From contig VXAY01002880.1 in assembly GCA_013399855.1 (NCBI GenBank), positions 62,001 to 126,000 of the forward strand: a stretch of DNA of 64,000 nt, written 5' to 3'. Numbering within the stretch: position 1 is the stretch's first letter; the number at the start of each line of letters is the position of its first letter. The stretch comes from Oxyruncus cristatus. Its lineage: Eukaryota > Chordata > Aves > Passeriformes > Cotingidae. The notes under the pieces are model-generated. The model was not told the origin of the DNA. It made no database searches and was given only the letters and a program-made list of their open reading frames with translations. Positions 52,101-64,000 of the stretch are shown here, one piece after another. The position numbers and the translations under genes are program-made.

Positions 52101-55100
52101 AATAGTCTACCTAAGTTCTGCATTGTGGGAAGTAAGAAGAATGGTTGTGGAATAATGTAAATTGTTTTAAAATTGAGTATTTGGTTCAAAGAATAAAGTA
52201 GTTAGTCTAATTTTAACTAATATATTCTGCTGAGAAACTCGACTAATAATAAGGTAAGAAACTTCCATACACTTCTGTACTTGAGAATCTGCTAAAGCAA
52301 TGAACTGTAGGGTTTTTTTGGTTCTGCCCAGTAAATTACTAACAAAAGAGTGGATGGCTTTTTTGAAAGCCTCTTGTGTTGCCTTTGTTTTATTATCTTG
52401 GATCCATTTTTAACTTTCTACTTTTCCCTTTCTGTAGGGATTGTAATCGAACAGCCTCCTAATTTTTGCTTTTTAGCCTTTGAAAACATATTCTAGTTAC
52501 CTATCAGCATGACCATTTAGCAGGAGATGCTTTCCCTCCCTTGCCCTTTGCTGTCTTTAACAGTGCTTCTGCTTTAATTAACGTAGTGCAGAAAGGGTCT
52601 AGGTAGGAAGCAGTACAGGATGGTTGTACCACCTCCCTGGCCATAATGAAAATAGTTCAGGAAAGGACTTCTAGTGAGTTAAAGCATCACTCAGCTGATA
52701 TTGGGCATACTAACATATGGATGTACATGTTTATTTGTCCATGCAGCCTCCAGAAATCTTTTACACTGTCTACTCATTTCATCTGCTCAACTTATCTTCC
52801 CCTTCCCAAAAATGCACTCCTGTACTTTCTTCCTGCCTTTGCCCAAAAACCCCTTTGACAACTGGAAAAACTCACTATTAGAGCAGGAAAAAAGACAATA
52901 ATAGACAAGTTGAGAAGCATTGCCAAATCTTAAATACTTCTGTAAATCCGAAGCACTAAGGTTAAAAATAGATGTTAAGGAAACTTTCCTGTCTGACCAT
53001 CCAGGAGCCACACCAGTGTTTTTAATTTTTCCATGTACTTAGAGCTTCTGTTTTGTTTCAGCCTGAACTGGGAGACTTGGATACTTGGCAAGAAAATACT
53101 AATGCCTGGGAAGAAGAGGAAGATGCTGCCTGGCAGGCAGAAGAAGTTCTTAGGTAAGTGAAATTGATGTGACACGTGGAAGAATCAAATTTGTTTGCGT
53201 ATTTAACCACCTTTCTGGTAAGTGCTAAGAATTGTTAAACACTTCTTAAGACAAATTATTTTTGTATCTAATCTCTATTTAACTGGTAGTTGGCAGAAGA
53301 CAGTTTGGATTTAATCAGTTTAGTGGATGAGATAGTAGGGGAGATTCGAGAATCACTGAAATCTTGGAACAACACATTAACACATACACATGCACGTGCA
53401 CAGTAAAAAAACAGCAAGGTGATGCCTCACCGATCCCAATTACTTCTTATGTACAAGTAACAGGTTTCAACTTGGTTAAGTAAAATACCACTTGATGTCC
53501 TTATAAAAAGGATCATAACCATGTGTTTAAAGTAAAAGTAGTTCAGGATAAAAGATGAAGTACTAAGTATATTCTTGGAATCCCTCTAAGAGCTATGGTT
53601 TTCTAGCTAACTTAACTAAACTAGCTGATAAGGCTGAATGTAATATCAGTCTTGCACAAAGTTAGAGTGAGTACTTCATCTGTTCTTTTTGTTCTTTATG
53701 TTCTTTTTTTCCCTTTCAAGAACACATAGAAGGAGTATGGAGGTTAAAGAGGTGTAAATTGAGTTTAAGTTAATCACACACAGTGATTTCACTTTGCAGT
53801 GACTTAAGGTTTTATCAAACTTTTATTGGTCGCTTCATCATCAGGTAACCAGCCTCAGATAGCTGCAGCTTCCTAGACTGTTCTCATTTTACTCACAGTA
53901 TCACAAGTACATGGCTTCAGTGGTCCAACAGTGATAATATGAAATAAAGACATGATATATTCAAAAATCATTCTATAACTGTGAATCTTTGAAGAAAAAA
54001 AGATATTTTTGGAAAAAAAGAAAATTCCAATCAACTATTTATTTTAATATTTTGAAAAATTTACTTTTTTCAGTCTGTGGAATAAGACGAGGGAATTGAC
54101 CAGCACACTTTCAATGCAATATTCATAATTGTTTCTATTTTTCTAGTCATAATTGTTTCTATAATTGTCAATTCCTAATTGCTTGCTCTGCAGCAGCTTA
54201 ACATGTGAGAATAAGATTATACTGCAAATATTTTTGTAAACTTAAGGATTTATGTGTACATTCTGGTCAATATATTGGGGTTTTTAACTTCACTGCTGTT
54301 TCAGTCATGTCTTTCGGTAATGCCTAATAGAAGTACAAGCTTTGTGATATGAATGATGGGTCTTTGGGCTGGTTTTGTTCCAAGGATAGTAGTTTTTCCC
54401 GTAAAAAATAACAATAGGCTCAGTAAGATCTTTAATCTCTGAAGTGCAGTCTTAAGTGAGATTTAAATGAACAACAGTGAAAAATGCTGCTCTTTTTGAA
54501 CTGAGAAGTAAAACAACTACTTTTGCTAACTGCAGAGGCTGCATAGTACTTTACTTAGCCCTTGCCATATTTTATTACAGATGTTTTTAGGGCTATCAAA
54601 AGTAGTATTCAAACTTTCAGAAGCAGGGGCTTGTCCTATACAAATTAGCTACTAAAATGATCTGGTGTATGTATATGCCAGTTTGTCTCTGGAGTGTAAA
54701 ATTTGTGCAGTGGATATTTCCAGGATGGTCAGAGGTATATTGTCTGCCAACTGTCAGGTTCGTGCTCTAGAATACTTAGGAATAGAGATCTCTTATGTGG
54801 CAATAGCAGTGGGGTTTTCCTAAAACCTTCATTTTTTGAAGTGTCATGTTATTTGGTTGAAGCTATTACAAAGATTTCAGCCGGTCATCTTTACTATTTG
54901 AAAGGCTTCAGCTCAAGTTACTAATTTTTATGAAATTCCTTCCTGGCCCCACTAAAAAGTATCAAACTTTACTTTTTATAGAAGGGATGTGTATGTGTCT
55001 AAATATTTCCAGTAGCTAGAACATGATTGGAACTGTAGCTGTCTCCATGGCAAACCACTTGGCTACCTCAGTACAACTGGTCATTGTGTAAGCTGTATCC

Positions 55101-58100
55101 CAGCTGTGTGAAGTAAACCCTTTGTTTTATTCATGACACACAAGTGGCAATGTTTATCTGTAAATGAGCAAAGTGCTGGCTGATCTTTAGCAAGATTGAT
55201 AGGAAATACCTGCTGGGTTTACAGTTTGTCTTGCAGTAGACATCTGTGATATATTTAACATGCGATATTAACATAAAACTTCAGTATAGTACTTGACAGG
55301 CCTGGCTCTGTTTTTGACACACTGTAGTAAGGGAGTCCTATGGAGTCTCCTCTTCATGCTGGTCTACAAAATGATCTAAAGATCCCATGGCCTCTCTGCT
55401 GAACTTAGTGCACAAGGGTAACAGTTGAAAGAAAGCATGTATAAGATTTCAGACTACTAAATGGAGGAGAGAGTTCTCCTAACATCCCAGACTGTTAGTG
55501 CTGACGGTACACCAGTGGTGCTTTTTGAGAATGAAATGAGTGTGCAAAAAAGGTAAAGGTCTCCCTCAGCCAGCTGTGTCTGGGTGCCTGTTGGTGCTCA
55601 GTTAGTGTTTAGAAGTATCTTAAGACTAGAATAATTTTTGTGCAGTAATGGAGTGCTGATCAATCATGGAAAAATGGGCTGTGGCCTGCTAAATAGCAGA
55701 GAAGACTGCATCCTGTGGCCTCTCTGATGACTCAGTGCATAAACCTAACAGTTGAAATAAGCATGTACAAGAAGCTAAGTGCTCCCTGGAATCAAATCAT
55801 GCGTAAAGGCAATGCTGAGGATTAGGCTACTACTGCCTGAGAACTTCCTGTTGTCTCTCTTTTTTCCCCGATATCCAGCAGGTTCTGGGCTGGGCTGCAC
55901 TATAATTTTCCAGTCGGTGTAGCAGATGATAAACTGGATTTTCAGTTAATTTGAGTTAGTTAGAACTTGGTTTCATCTGCAAATTTTAGATAGCTATCTT
56001 CTACTACCAATGAAGATTTTTTTCCCAGTGGGAACTGTTAAGCTCGTGCATTTTTAGTTTATAGTAGCTACTTCTTTATATTTTTGGGTGACGAGTTGCT
56101 GTGTCCGGGGTGACATAAAGGTCTCTCTCATTTGAGCGTAACCAGATACAATTTCTTGGCCTGTAGAGGGCGCGGAGCGGCCGCTGTGTCACTGTGGGGA
56201 AAGAAACCGGAGCTGCCGTGATCAGCGGCGTTGCTTAATGCACACCTCGTGTGGCTTTTTGAAACTATTGTCTCTACGTACTGGCTGGTGCACAAAGCAC
56301 TTCTTCCTCTCTGCATCAGTTCAGAGGTGTGGGGAGTATGAGAAAATCTGCTCTGAAAAGTGACAAATATTATTATTCTGCATATTTTTGACTGACAGCA
56401 CTGTCAACTATCCATCTTTCAGGTAGAATGTAAATAGTGGGTGATGACCTCAAAAAACCCCGAAACTTTTGAGCTGCTGTTAACTTGGGAGGTAGATCCT
56501 GATGTGAATGAGTCTTTTCATTCTTCCATGACTGACAGCAGAGCAGCTTAGTGGAGTATATGAAAACTTTTAGCCATTAATAATCAATCAAGGGAAACAA
56601 TTAAGGTATTAAATAAGTGCAGTCTCCTGTTTAATACAAAAATATTATGCAGCCTTTGTACCTCAGATATTTCGAAGTTTTGTGTCCCCAGTTTGTCCAT
56701 AGTTGGAATCTACTAGAGAAGGTTGCTTCAGGTGATGATACTTTTTAACTCTGTATGTTTTACACACCTAAGTGGATGTGCTCAGGTAATTTAGATACCT
56801 TTAAATTTAACTCCCTCATAAGTTAGAATTCTTTTTTCTCTTTTAAGAAGCTGTTCTTTATTCTTACTAAAACTGTGTTAAATTTCATCTTTTCAAGTTA
56901 ACGAAGCTTCATTTTTAAAGTCCTCTTGCAAGCAATTTAGGAATTTTTTTCCATATCTAATAAACTGAATCCAAAACAGGAGTGACCTACTTAGGCAATA
57001 CAGGAGAGAGCTGCAATGTGTCACTTAGAGTATGGATCCAGTTGTTGGTCTTGCACCACACAGTAATGTGTTTTAGCTGAAACAGGGGAATAAAATGAGT
57101 GATTTTTTTCTGGTGTTCTTTCTTTGCTGTAGTCAGCTGTGTATTTGTTGAAATTGAAAGACTTTTTGAGCTAAGACAGTGATGTCTGCAGTTTTATAAC
57201 AATTATAAAAAGTAATGTTAAAAGGATATGAAGACTTATTTTTTTTTTTATTTCCATAAAGACTAGTGTTTATATTTGTAGCAGACAGTAGTGTACAATA
57301 CAGATCCTCAACTCCTGATGGGGAGTATTGGAAGTTACCATCTCATCTGATCATGACAAAAATGTTTGCAGTACTTGCATTGCAAAGGGGGTCACTACTG
57401 ATGCTTCTGCTGAGGGGAAGGGGGGACACAAGTCAGTGTTCTAGACAAGTCAAACTGTTTTGGTCTGAATTTGAAAAGATGGGTGCTCTTGCAACTGAAG
57501 GCATTACAGAGATTTTTATTTTTTGCATTAGCGCTTATAACTGTCCTAAACTCTCACTGATTCACTTCAAGAATTTAGTGGCTTTTAGATTGCTAAATAG
57601 TTGAACAAATATTACTGCCTAAGACTAGATTGGATTAGGTTGGATATTAGGAAAAGGTTTTCACCCAGAGAGTGGTTGGGAACTGGAACAGGCTCCGCAG
57701 AAAAGTGGTCACAACACCAAACCTGACAGTTCAAGAAGCGTTTGGACAATACTCTCAGGCAGAGGTTGTAACTCTTGGTGGTGTCCTGTGCAGGGCCAGG
57801 AGTTGGACTTTGATGATCCTTACGGGTCCTTTCCAACTCCGGGTATTTTATGATTTTAGATTAATCTGAAAAGAGGACTTCAGCACAATAAAAGAGTAAT
57901 TGTTCTGAGCCTAACAACTGTAGACTGAAGCTCTGTTTTTATTAGTTATAATAAACTATGTATTGACAGGAACTTAAGGTATGACCATGCTGAAAATTGG
58001 ATTCCTGTTTTTTAGTGATTCATGTTTTCTTTAATTGCAGACAACAGAAGATAGCAGAAAGGGAAAAAAGAGCAGCAGAACAACAGCGAAAGAAAATGGA

Positions 58101-58161
58101 GAAAGAGGCACAAAGGCTAATGAAAAAGGAACAAAACAAAATTGGTGTAAAACTGTCCTAA
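46062..58161 (+). CDS. EBAG9: EBAG9 (RCAS1, oestrogen receptor-binding site-associated antigen 9), complete coding region
   Basis: Six coding exons, 46062-46144, 49435-49513, 49720-49878, 51929-52036, 53062-53153 and 58041-58161, join in phase to 642 nt, giving 213 aa, the same length as human. The start codon sits in a strong context (ACCATGG). Residues 6-27 form the hydrophobic N-terminal anchor with Cys12, Cys14 and Cys27, the likely palmitoylation region. The middle has KLSGDQITLPTTVDYSSVPK and an acidic W-rich part (residues 144-173). The C-terminus (about 172-206) is a charged coiled coil rich in E, K, Q and R that ends KIGVKLS. The family protein sits in Golgi membranes and damps regulated secretion, for example in cytotoxic T cells, and affects glycosylation (literature). 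It is convergent with SYBU at the right edge. Confidence 0.97.
47602..48045 (-). other. 147-codon ORF antisense in EBAG9 intron
   Basis: The longest ORF outside genes, repeats and GC islands. It begins MKAGRELLSYNMGKNMLPRA. I recognise no domain. It could be an old retroposed fragment or chance. Confidence 0.15.
49435..49513 (+). CDS. EBAG9: EBAG9 coding exon 2
   Basis: This 79-nt exon encodes (R)SGRGRKLSGDQITLPTTVDY then SSVPKQ, with a TTTCAG acceptor and a GTAATT donor. It ends in phase 0. Confidence 0.95.
49720..49878 (+). CDS. EBAG9: EBAG9 coding exon 3
   Basis: This 159-nt, phase-0 exon encodes PEVEDWSSWDEDAPTSVKIE, then an N/Q-rich part and PDYFKDMTPTIRKTQK. Confidence 0.96.
50540..50735 (+). 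mobile_element. CR1 LINE 3' end fragment
   Basis: It contains 'tcaagtactggaacaggtta', 'gtgcaggctctatctctgaa' and 'cattccaacctgaatcttcc', diverged CR1 3' landmarks, and ends near 'tggttctatgaa'. Confidence 0.85.
51929..52036 (+). CDS. EBAG9: EBAG9 coding exon 4
   Basis: This 108-nt, phase-0 exon encodes IVIKKREPLNFGIPEGNTGF, then SSRLAATQDIPFIHQS. Confidence 0.96.
53062..53153 (+). CDS. EBAG9: EBAG9 coding exon 5
   Basis: This 92-nt exon encodes PELGDLDTWQENTNAWEEEE, then DAAWQAEEVL. It is acidic and Trp-containing and leads into the coiled coil. Confidence 0.96.
55378..55775 (+). repeat. Pair of diverged direct repeats, about 70 bp each
   Basis: Both copies contain 'tggcctctctg', a 'tagtgcac'/'cagtgcat' variant, 'aacagttgaaa' and 'aagcatgtataaga'/'aagcatgtacaaga' in the same order, about 325 bp apart. 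Confidence 0.6.
57625..57858 (+). mobile_element. CR1 LINE 3' end fragment
   Basis: It contains 'ttggatattaggaaaaggtt', 'gggaactggaacaggctccg' and 'cctttccaactccgggtatt', a clear CR1 3' end. It lies about 180 bp before the EBAG9 terminal exon. Overlapping ORFs are by-products. Confidence 0.92.
58041..58161 (+). CDS. EBAG9: EBAG9 coding exon 6 (terminal)
   Basis: It encodes the coiled coil (QQKIAEREKRAAEQQRKKME, then KEAQRLMKKEQNKIGVKLS) and a TAA at 58159-58161. A long 3' UTR follows. Confidence 0.96.
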
Positions 58162-59505
58162 CAGAAACCAGGCATCAGTGGCAGTGCTGATGAAAAGAGA
58201 ATTTCAACTCTACAACATACATATGGGTATTGATTTAACTATTTATAGGACTTCAACGCAGTGCTTGGTTTCAGTGCATTCTTCAGGTCATCTTGGAAGC
58301 CAGGACTTTCCCAAAATATGTTGAACTACTAGTACGTGGTTCTTAAAGGAGAAAAACCCCACAGAAAATCATGCCTTGATGGAATGTTTCCTGCAATAGT
58401 TCTATTCCAGCACCCTTCCTTGGAGCAAAAGTGATTGACAAGGATGTTGATTGAAAGACACTCTTAATGAACAGCTCAAGCCTAGGGAAAAGAATGTAAA
58501 TATTGAGTGGTGGGAAATCTACTGTATTGTCTGTGCTTACCTGAAACATGTAATTAAACAGTTTTAAAGAACCCTTTGCTTCCTGCCTCATAAAAAATGT
58601 CTGCTTTTGCCTTTTTATTCACATATTTATAAAGATTTCAGAGTTTTTCATGGGAGGTCATGTTGATCATTTTCCCCTGTGCAGGAGAAAATAACTTGTT
58701 ACGTATTACATGCAACTCAAAGTGTGCTCTTGGTAGGTTATGCAACAGTAGAGCACAAGTTACAGCTGAAGACTAAAAGTGGATTTCTTGTCACTGGCAC
58801 TTGTAGCTTCCTGTGCTCCCTTGTCCATTTACATGTGACAGTGCAATGGCTACCAGCAGTGGCACCACAACACAAGAGTCATTCACCTTTTTTGTAAAGG
58901 CTGATGTAATGTAAGGGAGTGTTTTAATCACTTACTTGTGTTGGTAAATTCGTTATTTCTAGCAGAAATTCTTATACTTTCTACAGTTAAGGAAAAAAAT
59001 CCTCACACCTTATACTCATTGCATAGATAGTGTAATTGAGAAAAAAAAAAAATCACGTCCTACTGTTAAAAATGCTAGTGCGAAAATTCCCTGTTCTATT
59101 ACACGCACTTCAAATTCCATTTTTGTTTTACACTTACTGTATGTATTTACACTGGACTTGCCCAGGTAAAGTGTGCATGGTAAATGTGGAGCAGAAGGCA
59201 ACAGTGCTTTAGTGAAGAAGAGAAGTTTAATGTCCGCTGGAAAGAAGCGTATAGGAGGAGGGGGTCTGTGTACTGCTTGTGTCCAGCCCAGTGCTTTGGT
59301 GAATGCCTTTTCCACTGCTATATAGATGGTGTTATCCTGAATTTGTGGATTACTTACCTTATGGATTACTTACTTTATGACAGAGGAGTGAAGTTGGCAC
59401 ATTCTGTGCCTGAGAATTGTTTCCTGTGCCTACAGGGAACAGTAAAGTTCTAAGAGAATGGGAAGGGGTGGGGGGCCATGTGACTAGATCTTGCCTGCCA
59501 AGACA

Positions 59506-59511
59506 AATAAA
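59506..59511 (+). promoter_or_regulatory. Likely EBAG9 polyadenylation signal AATAAA
   Basis: A clear AATAAA about 1.35 kb after the stop codon, in a plausible position for the end of the 3' UTR. Earlier variant signals could also be used. Confidence 0.6.
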
Positions 59512-59529
59512 ATTTTTAACTAAATTGTA

Positions 59530-62500
59530 GTAGGTTCTGGCACAAGTTTTGCTTAAAAAATAAGTAATTGGAAAAACAAGACAGAATTACTTTTAATGTC
59601 ATTCTCAGTCATGGAGAAAAGTTTTTAAAAATGCTTGTCATGTAGCTTTAAATCTTGTACAAGTCAACTGATTTGACAGCAATTTTCAGATTTAAATTTT
59701 GAAATACATTTAGAAGGCAACACGGCTGTGTGTATTTTCTGCACAAGGGTTCTGGCTGGAGTAGAATGAGTTACTTCAATGCAGACTAAACAGCAGTATG
59801 GCAGTCTCTGCTCCCACTGCACACTTCTAAAGTATTTGACAGTGGATGGGAGATGAGGAAGTTTGCGAATAAGCTTCAATAACAATCTATGTTTGTCCTT
59901 TTAACAGCACTGAAGAAACAAGGAGGTAGCAGTCATAATTCTTTCACTATTGCTGACACAGGGCGAGAAAACTGACTATCTGCTGCCTGTTAAAGGTGAA
60001 ACTGTTGGAAGCTGCATCTCATTTAAAAAAAATAGCACTTACTGTTGTTATTTCTGAGACAATGTAAAATAGATAAAAATCAATATTATTTAGTAAAAAT
60101 AACAGATGGGCTAGTTAAGTTGCAAACAAAACCCCTGAATACATCATGTAAGCACATCTGATTTTTGAGCCTTCAGCCATTTTAAAAACCTTTGGGTGCT
60201 GCCACCTTCCTGCATGTCAGTCCTCCTGCATTGCTTCTCCCTCCTACTGCTACTGCTTTGCTGTTCTTCCTTCTGTGTACCTTCCCGTACTTAAGCATAG
60301 CTGCTCTAGAGATTCCTCCCATCTCTGCCCTGTGCTGACATGAGGGAGGACACTGCTCTCAGAGGAAGTCTCTTGCATGGTAACATGCATTGTTATCTGT
60401 TTCATCTTTTTCCTGTGCTCTCATTTCCTTCCTTCTTTCCAGATCTTCATTTTTATCCTCAACAAACATGAAAATACTTTTGCTAAACTTATTGTGAGGC
60501 TGCTGCGCTATCTTTTCCATTGGTTTGATTTCCTTGAGGGATCCTGTACACTCACTGTGTACATTTGTTTTCTTTCCCTCCTGCTGCCAAAGGCTCTTTC
60601 TTTTCTCTCCCTTTTCACCTTACCCATTCTATGATTCTGTGAAGGGTACAGGTGAATTTCTGGTGGTGAGGGGGTTACTGCCTGAGTCTCAGCTTTTTCA
60701 GCAGCTATGGGGCATGTTGGGTACTCTTGAGGTGCATGTTAAAGGCTTTTTTTGTTCCTGGGTTTGAAAGAAAAGGTTTATTGGGATTATCAATAGGCCT
60801 GGCCTCCCTTCAGCCCGGGAAGGAGCTGACTTGTTTCCTACGCTACAAGCCTGAACTCAAGCACACATGAACTATTTTACCCTTAACCTATGTGCTGCAT
60901 GTCCTCCCCAGCTGCACGTTTTGAGACAAGACTTCAGGTGCAAACAGATGTGGGTCGGAGCATCTTCTAAACTCAGAAAAAAGGATGGGAGTTTTTATTG
61001 AACTGCTTGAAGGCTGATGTCCTCTCCTAGCTACTTTATACAGCACCAGCGGGATCCAAGTGAGACATGACTAAGACTGAAGTCTAATATTAGAGGGGAA
61101 AAAAATTAGGATGGTGTGTTTTTAACAACAATTGGCATATCCTCTATGAATTGTGAAACAAAGCCCAGTTTCCCTGAAGTCTGGGATTGGAACATTTATT
61201 ATGGTACTTCAGGCCTCTTCTTACAAAGGGCTCCTTGAGCTGTCTGCATCCCTAAAGCAAGAGGAGGAAAGGTGGAGGTTTGGATGTGAGCTGAATTTTG
61301 GATAGAGATCAGAGCAAGGACTTTTTACCAGAAATGTTGGGAATTCTGTCACCTCTTGCTGAGTGTAGTTAAATGCCTTATGAGAGCTGAACAGACTGAA
61401 AGATTTTTAAGGGTGGGAAGAAACTTTGATGTTATGCTGGTATTAGTCTTATGTCTTCAACAGTGCATTTAAAACCACTTAAAAACATTTAAAAACACTA
61501 CTCCTAAATGTAGCCTGCCCAAAACTTGGTTTGAAATTAGTTTGGCCTATTGACATTAAGTGTAGGTTTGTGCTGCTTTGTTGCCTATTGCTGCAAAAGA
61601 AACCCACGTAGCTGCAGGTGAATGCATTTCCTGGAACTGAAGATCACTTTTTCCTCTAAATTATGCTCCATTTCACAATCCCTCAAAGTGAAGGTCACTT
61701 AAACAATAGTGGCTGAAAAAGAGAAATCCAACATTGTAACATCATGTATAAAATACTGCTCTCTTGGTCTTGCACAGACATGCTTTGAATTATGAATAAT
61801 AAGGCATTTTCTGTAATATGTTTCAGTCCCAAGAGGAGATATCTAGGAATTAAAAAATTTCATGGTTGCGTAAAATTTACATTAACCCCTCCAACTATTA
61901 ATTTTGACTCTAAGTCCATATAATTTAAAAGCTTTTCAAAGTGACCTTTGAGCGGTATCCATTGCAGCAGTGTCACAAGGCAAGCCAGCTGGCTGCAGGC
62001 ACCCAAGATGGGAGAACACGGAAGAGGAAGTTACAGCAAAGCAAGCAACGTGCTCTCATGTCCATCTCTGTGAAGTCTTGGGGACTATTTACATCAAATT
62101 ATCAGATTTCCTTAATCTAATGCTTAATTAAGCCTCTGGAATCTCTGTTGCAAACACATAATAATTCACAAAGCAGGCCTCATGGGGACATGAACGGTGC
62201 CCAACTTGCCTGTGTAAGTGTCAGCATGTATCACCCTCTTGAGTGCTGCAAATGCTCCTTGTACACTGGCCCATTAATTATACTCCTCCCTTGTGGATCG
62301 CTCGTAACTCCCTTCCCAAAAGCTGCAGAGTGATGCATGGCAGTACCAGGCTTCACTGAACTCCTTCTGCTCGGGGCTACACAGGGAAATACCACACTTG
62401 TTTTGCTGAAGGGAAAAACGGGAGGCCAGTAAGGTTTAAATAGCCAGAGGTGGTGTTGAAAGCTTGGCTGGAGCCAGACAGACTGCACTGTTTCATCTGT

Positions 62501-62970
62501 TGGGTAGTGTTGCCCTCCTCTGATCTATTCACAGATCTTAGGTTTTGGACATGGAGAATGGTTTGATGGTCAGAGTGCACACTGAGACTGCATGACTGTC
62601 AGCTGGGTTAAATGAACCCTCCTGGACGTCTGTTAAATGCCAGAAAGACTGATACTGTCCTGGCATTGCAGCAATGAGATGTTCCAGGTTTCTAGCTGAT
62701 CGCATTGGGTTAAAGATTACGTCACATCTGTGAATGCAGCGTGAGGTGGCAGAGGGTGTGGTGTGTGCATCTGCAGACCTTTAATGAGCCTGGCTGAGTG
62801 CTTAGCTTGGAGCTGTACTCAGGTTTTCTCAGGCTAACTCTGTTTCACTGTAAAACTAACCGATAGAGTATCTCCTCCAGCTCAGGCTGTACCTGACAGC
62901 TCAGCTGGGATGGGCTATTTTCTTATATCTTTGCTACAGTAAAACTCTCACACGTTGGACATTTCTATCA
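59530..62970. other. EBAG9-SYBU convergent intergenic region
   Basis: The region holds no recognised gene or intact repeat. A short 'ttctatgattctgtgaag' at about 60628 resembles a CR1 tail but is too short to call. Confidence 0.6.
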
Positions 62971-63926
62971 TGCTTTACTGAATTTGTGTTTATAAAGGTA
63001 ATTTACAATTAAGCAATTAAATAAACAATAAGTTAAAACACAATACATTTATACATAGTATTTCAAAGGGCTCAAAAGACTATCCGGTTCCAATACATTA
63101 AGACTTTAAAACAACATTAAGAGTTAAAGTGTATCCACGCCTATACTTATCATTGTAACAAGTGTAAAGACTCCCAACAGTATACATTTTTGGTTACAGT
63201 CCCTTTATACGCACAAGACCAGTGAAATGCTCAAGCAATTGCACGATTGAGAAGAGCACTACACGAGACAGGCACAAACGATGTGCTGGAAGCTGCCTGG
63301 GGAATGCGGGTTTTACCTCTAAAAGGAATTGACACTTGAGACAACAAATGGAAAGCGCTAGCATGCTTTCTGGAGCACAGGTGTGATACCCTAAGGGGAG
63401 TGAGTCTCCATGTCAGTTACTAACACTGTAGTTTCACAGATGTTTCAGGTTAGTGCTGTCTAGAGAAGTACCCCACCTTTCTCTGGCCATTTGTCCCCGT
63501 GCACATCTCATGCCACCCTTGAGCCAGTGCAAAGCGTTTGTGCATTCGCTGAGTGAACCATCCAGGGAAGGTGACTGAGCTTACTGCTAACTCCAATCGG
63601 ACATAAAAGAGCACTAGCTGTAGTTCCTGATTTCCCTGGTCATGTTCACTGTGCAGATGCACTGGCACAAGAAAGACACTAGCACAGGGGAGGGATCCAT
63701 GTCTGGGGGCAGGAGGAGTGTTTCTGTAAGCAGCAGTACTGTTAAAAACATCTTCAGGTTTTTATTTTGAAACAAGGAACATGTTTTTGAAGTGATTTAT
63801 AGTGCAAATCAAATAGTCAAAAGCAAAATGATGGACTCTGCCAGAATATACAGTAACTTTTTATAATCTATTTCATCCCTCTTTCTCTCTGCCATAGCCA
63901 GTTGGTGCCCAGGGACAGACTAGACT
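62970..63926 (-). other. SYBU: Probable SYBU 3' UTR
   Basis: AT-rich unique sequence that follows the proposed stop codon on the minus strand. A TATAAA (minus strand, about 62990) could serve as a variant polyadenylation signal near its end, where base composition changes. The left boundary is an estimate. Confidence 0.4.
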
Positions 63927-64000
63927 TTAGGTTTTGATATTGAAGGGTGTTCGGCGTAAAGAGTGCAGGGCCACCAGGCAGCAACCACGAAGCAATGCTC
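63927..64000 (-). CDS. SYBU: Probable C-terminal end of SYBU (syntabulin), last exon, gene continues off the right edge
   Basis: On the minus strand the frame starting at 63998 reads ALLRGCCLVALHSLRRTPFN then IKT and stops at 63929-63927 (TAA). This hydrophobic-then-basic tail fits what I remember of the syntabulin C-terminus. The position and orientation also fit synteny, because SYBU is convergent with EBAG9 in human. Syntabulin links KIF5B (kinesin-1) to syntaxin-1 vesicles and mitochondria. Only 23 complete codons are visible, so the call depends on synteny and a short match. Two other minus frames are partly open but less protein-like. Confidence 0.6.
   Translation of the reverse strand, partial: ALLRGCCLVALHSLRRTPFNIKT

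Larger units (their letters stand above)
53154..58040 (+). other. EBAG9 last intron
   Basis: A 4.9-kb intron. It holds a CR1 fragment near its 3' end, a pair of diverged direct repeats (55378-55450 and 55702-55775), and a short GC-richer patch at 56100-56230. No exon is recognised. Confidence 0.85.

Noticed and set aside
1..64000. CRISPR arrays, tRNA, rRNA or prokaryote-type defence systems
   Set aside because: No regularly spaced repeats, no tRNA-like A/B box pair and no operon-like coding were seen. The content is ordinary vertebrate intron and intergenic DNA.

Overview
This is a 64-kb stretch of a bird nuclear genome, most likely from a passerine or close relative. The clade-level inference rests on CR1 LINE 3' fragments, on solo LTRs of endogenous retroviruses that resemble families common in songbirds (recognised from memory, no search was run), on intron-rich housekeeping genes, and on small GC-rich CpG-island promoters, one of which contains an assembly gap.

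The genes follow the order of the human 8q23 block. From left to right: (1) NUDCD1 on the minus strand, with its first four coding exons (22309 down to 2555); the rest of the gene lies off the left edge. (2) ENY2 on the plus strand, complete (coding exons 22958-28302, 96 aa), head-to-head with NUDCD1 across a shared CpG island that carries ZNF143/Staf-like motifs. (3) A spacer of about 10 kb with repeats and no recognisable gene, where human has PKHD1L1. (4) EBAG9 on the plus strand, complete in its coding part (six coding exons 46062-58161, 213 aa), with a CpG-island promoter near 38.7-39.3 kb that is broken by 167 Ns. (5) At the right edge on the minus strand, the likely last codons and 3' UTR of SYBU, convergent with EBAG9.

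The genes do not form a pathway. ENY2 works in nuclear transcription and mRNA export (SAGA deubiquitinase module, TREX-2). NUDCD1 is a NudC-family co-chaperone-like protein. EBAG9 is a Golgi and secretory-pathway membrane protein. SYBU is a kinesin-1 cargo adaptor. NUDCD1 and ENY2 probably share promoter control.

Most of the remaining sequence is intron and intergenic DNA with CR1 fragments, four or five LTR pieces, a 135-bp pentanucleotide microsatellite and AT-rich low-complexity DNA. I found no CRISPR array, bacterial-type system or clearly novel multi-gene system. The points that most deserve a second look are the missing PKHD1L1, a phase-compatible candidate alternative terminal exon of ENY2, a perfect 263-bp tandem duplication with an N at its junction (probable assembly error), and an unexplained protein-like short ORF downstream of ENY2.
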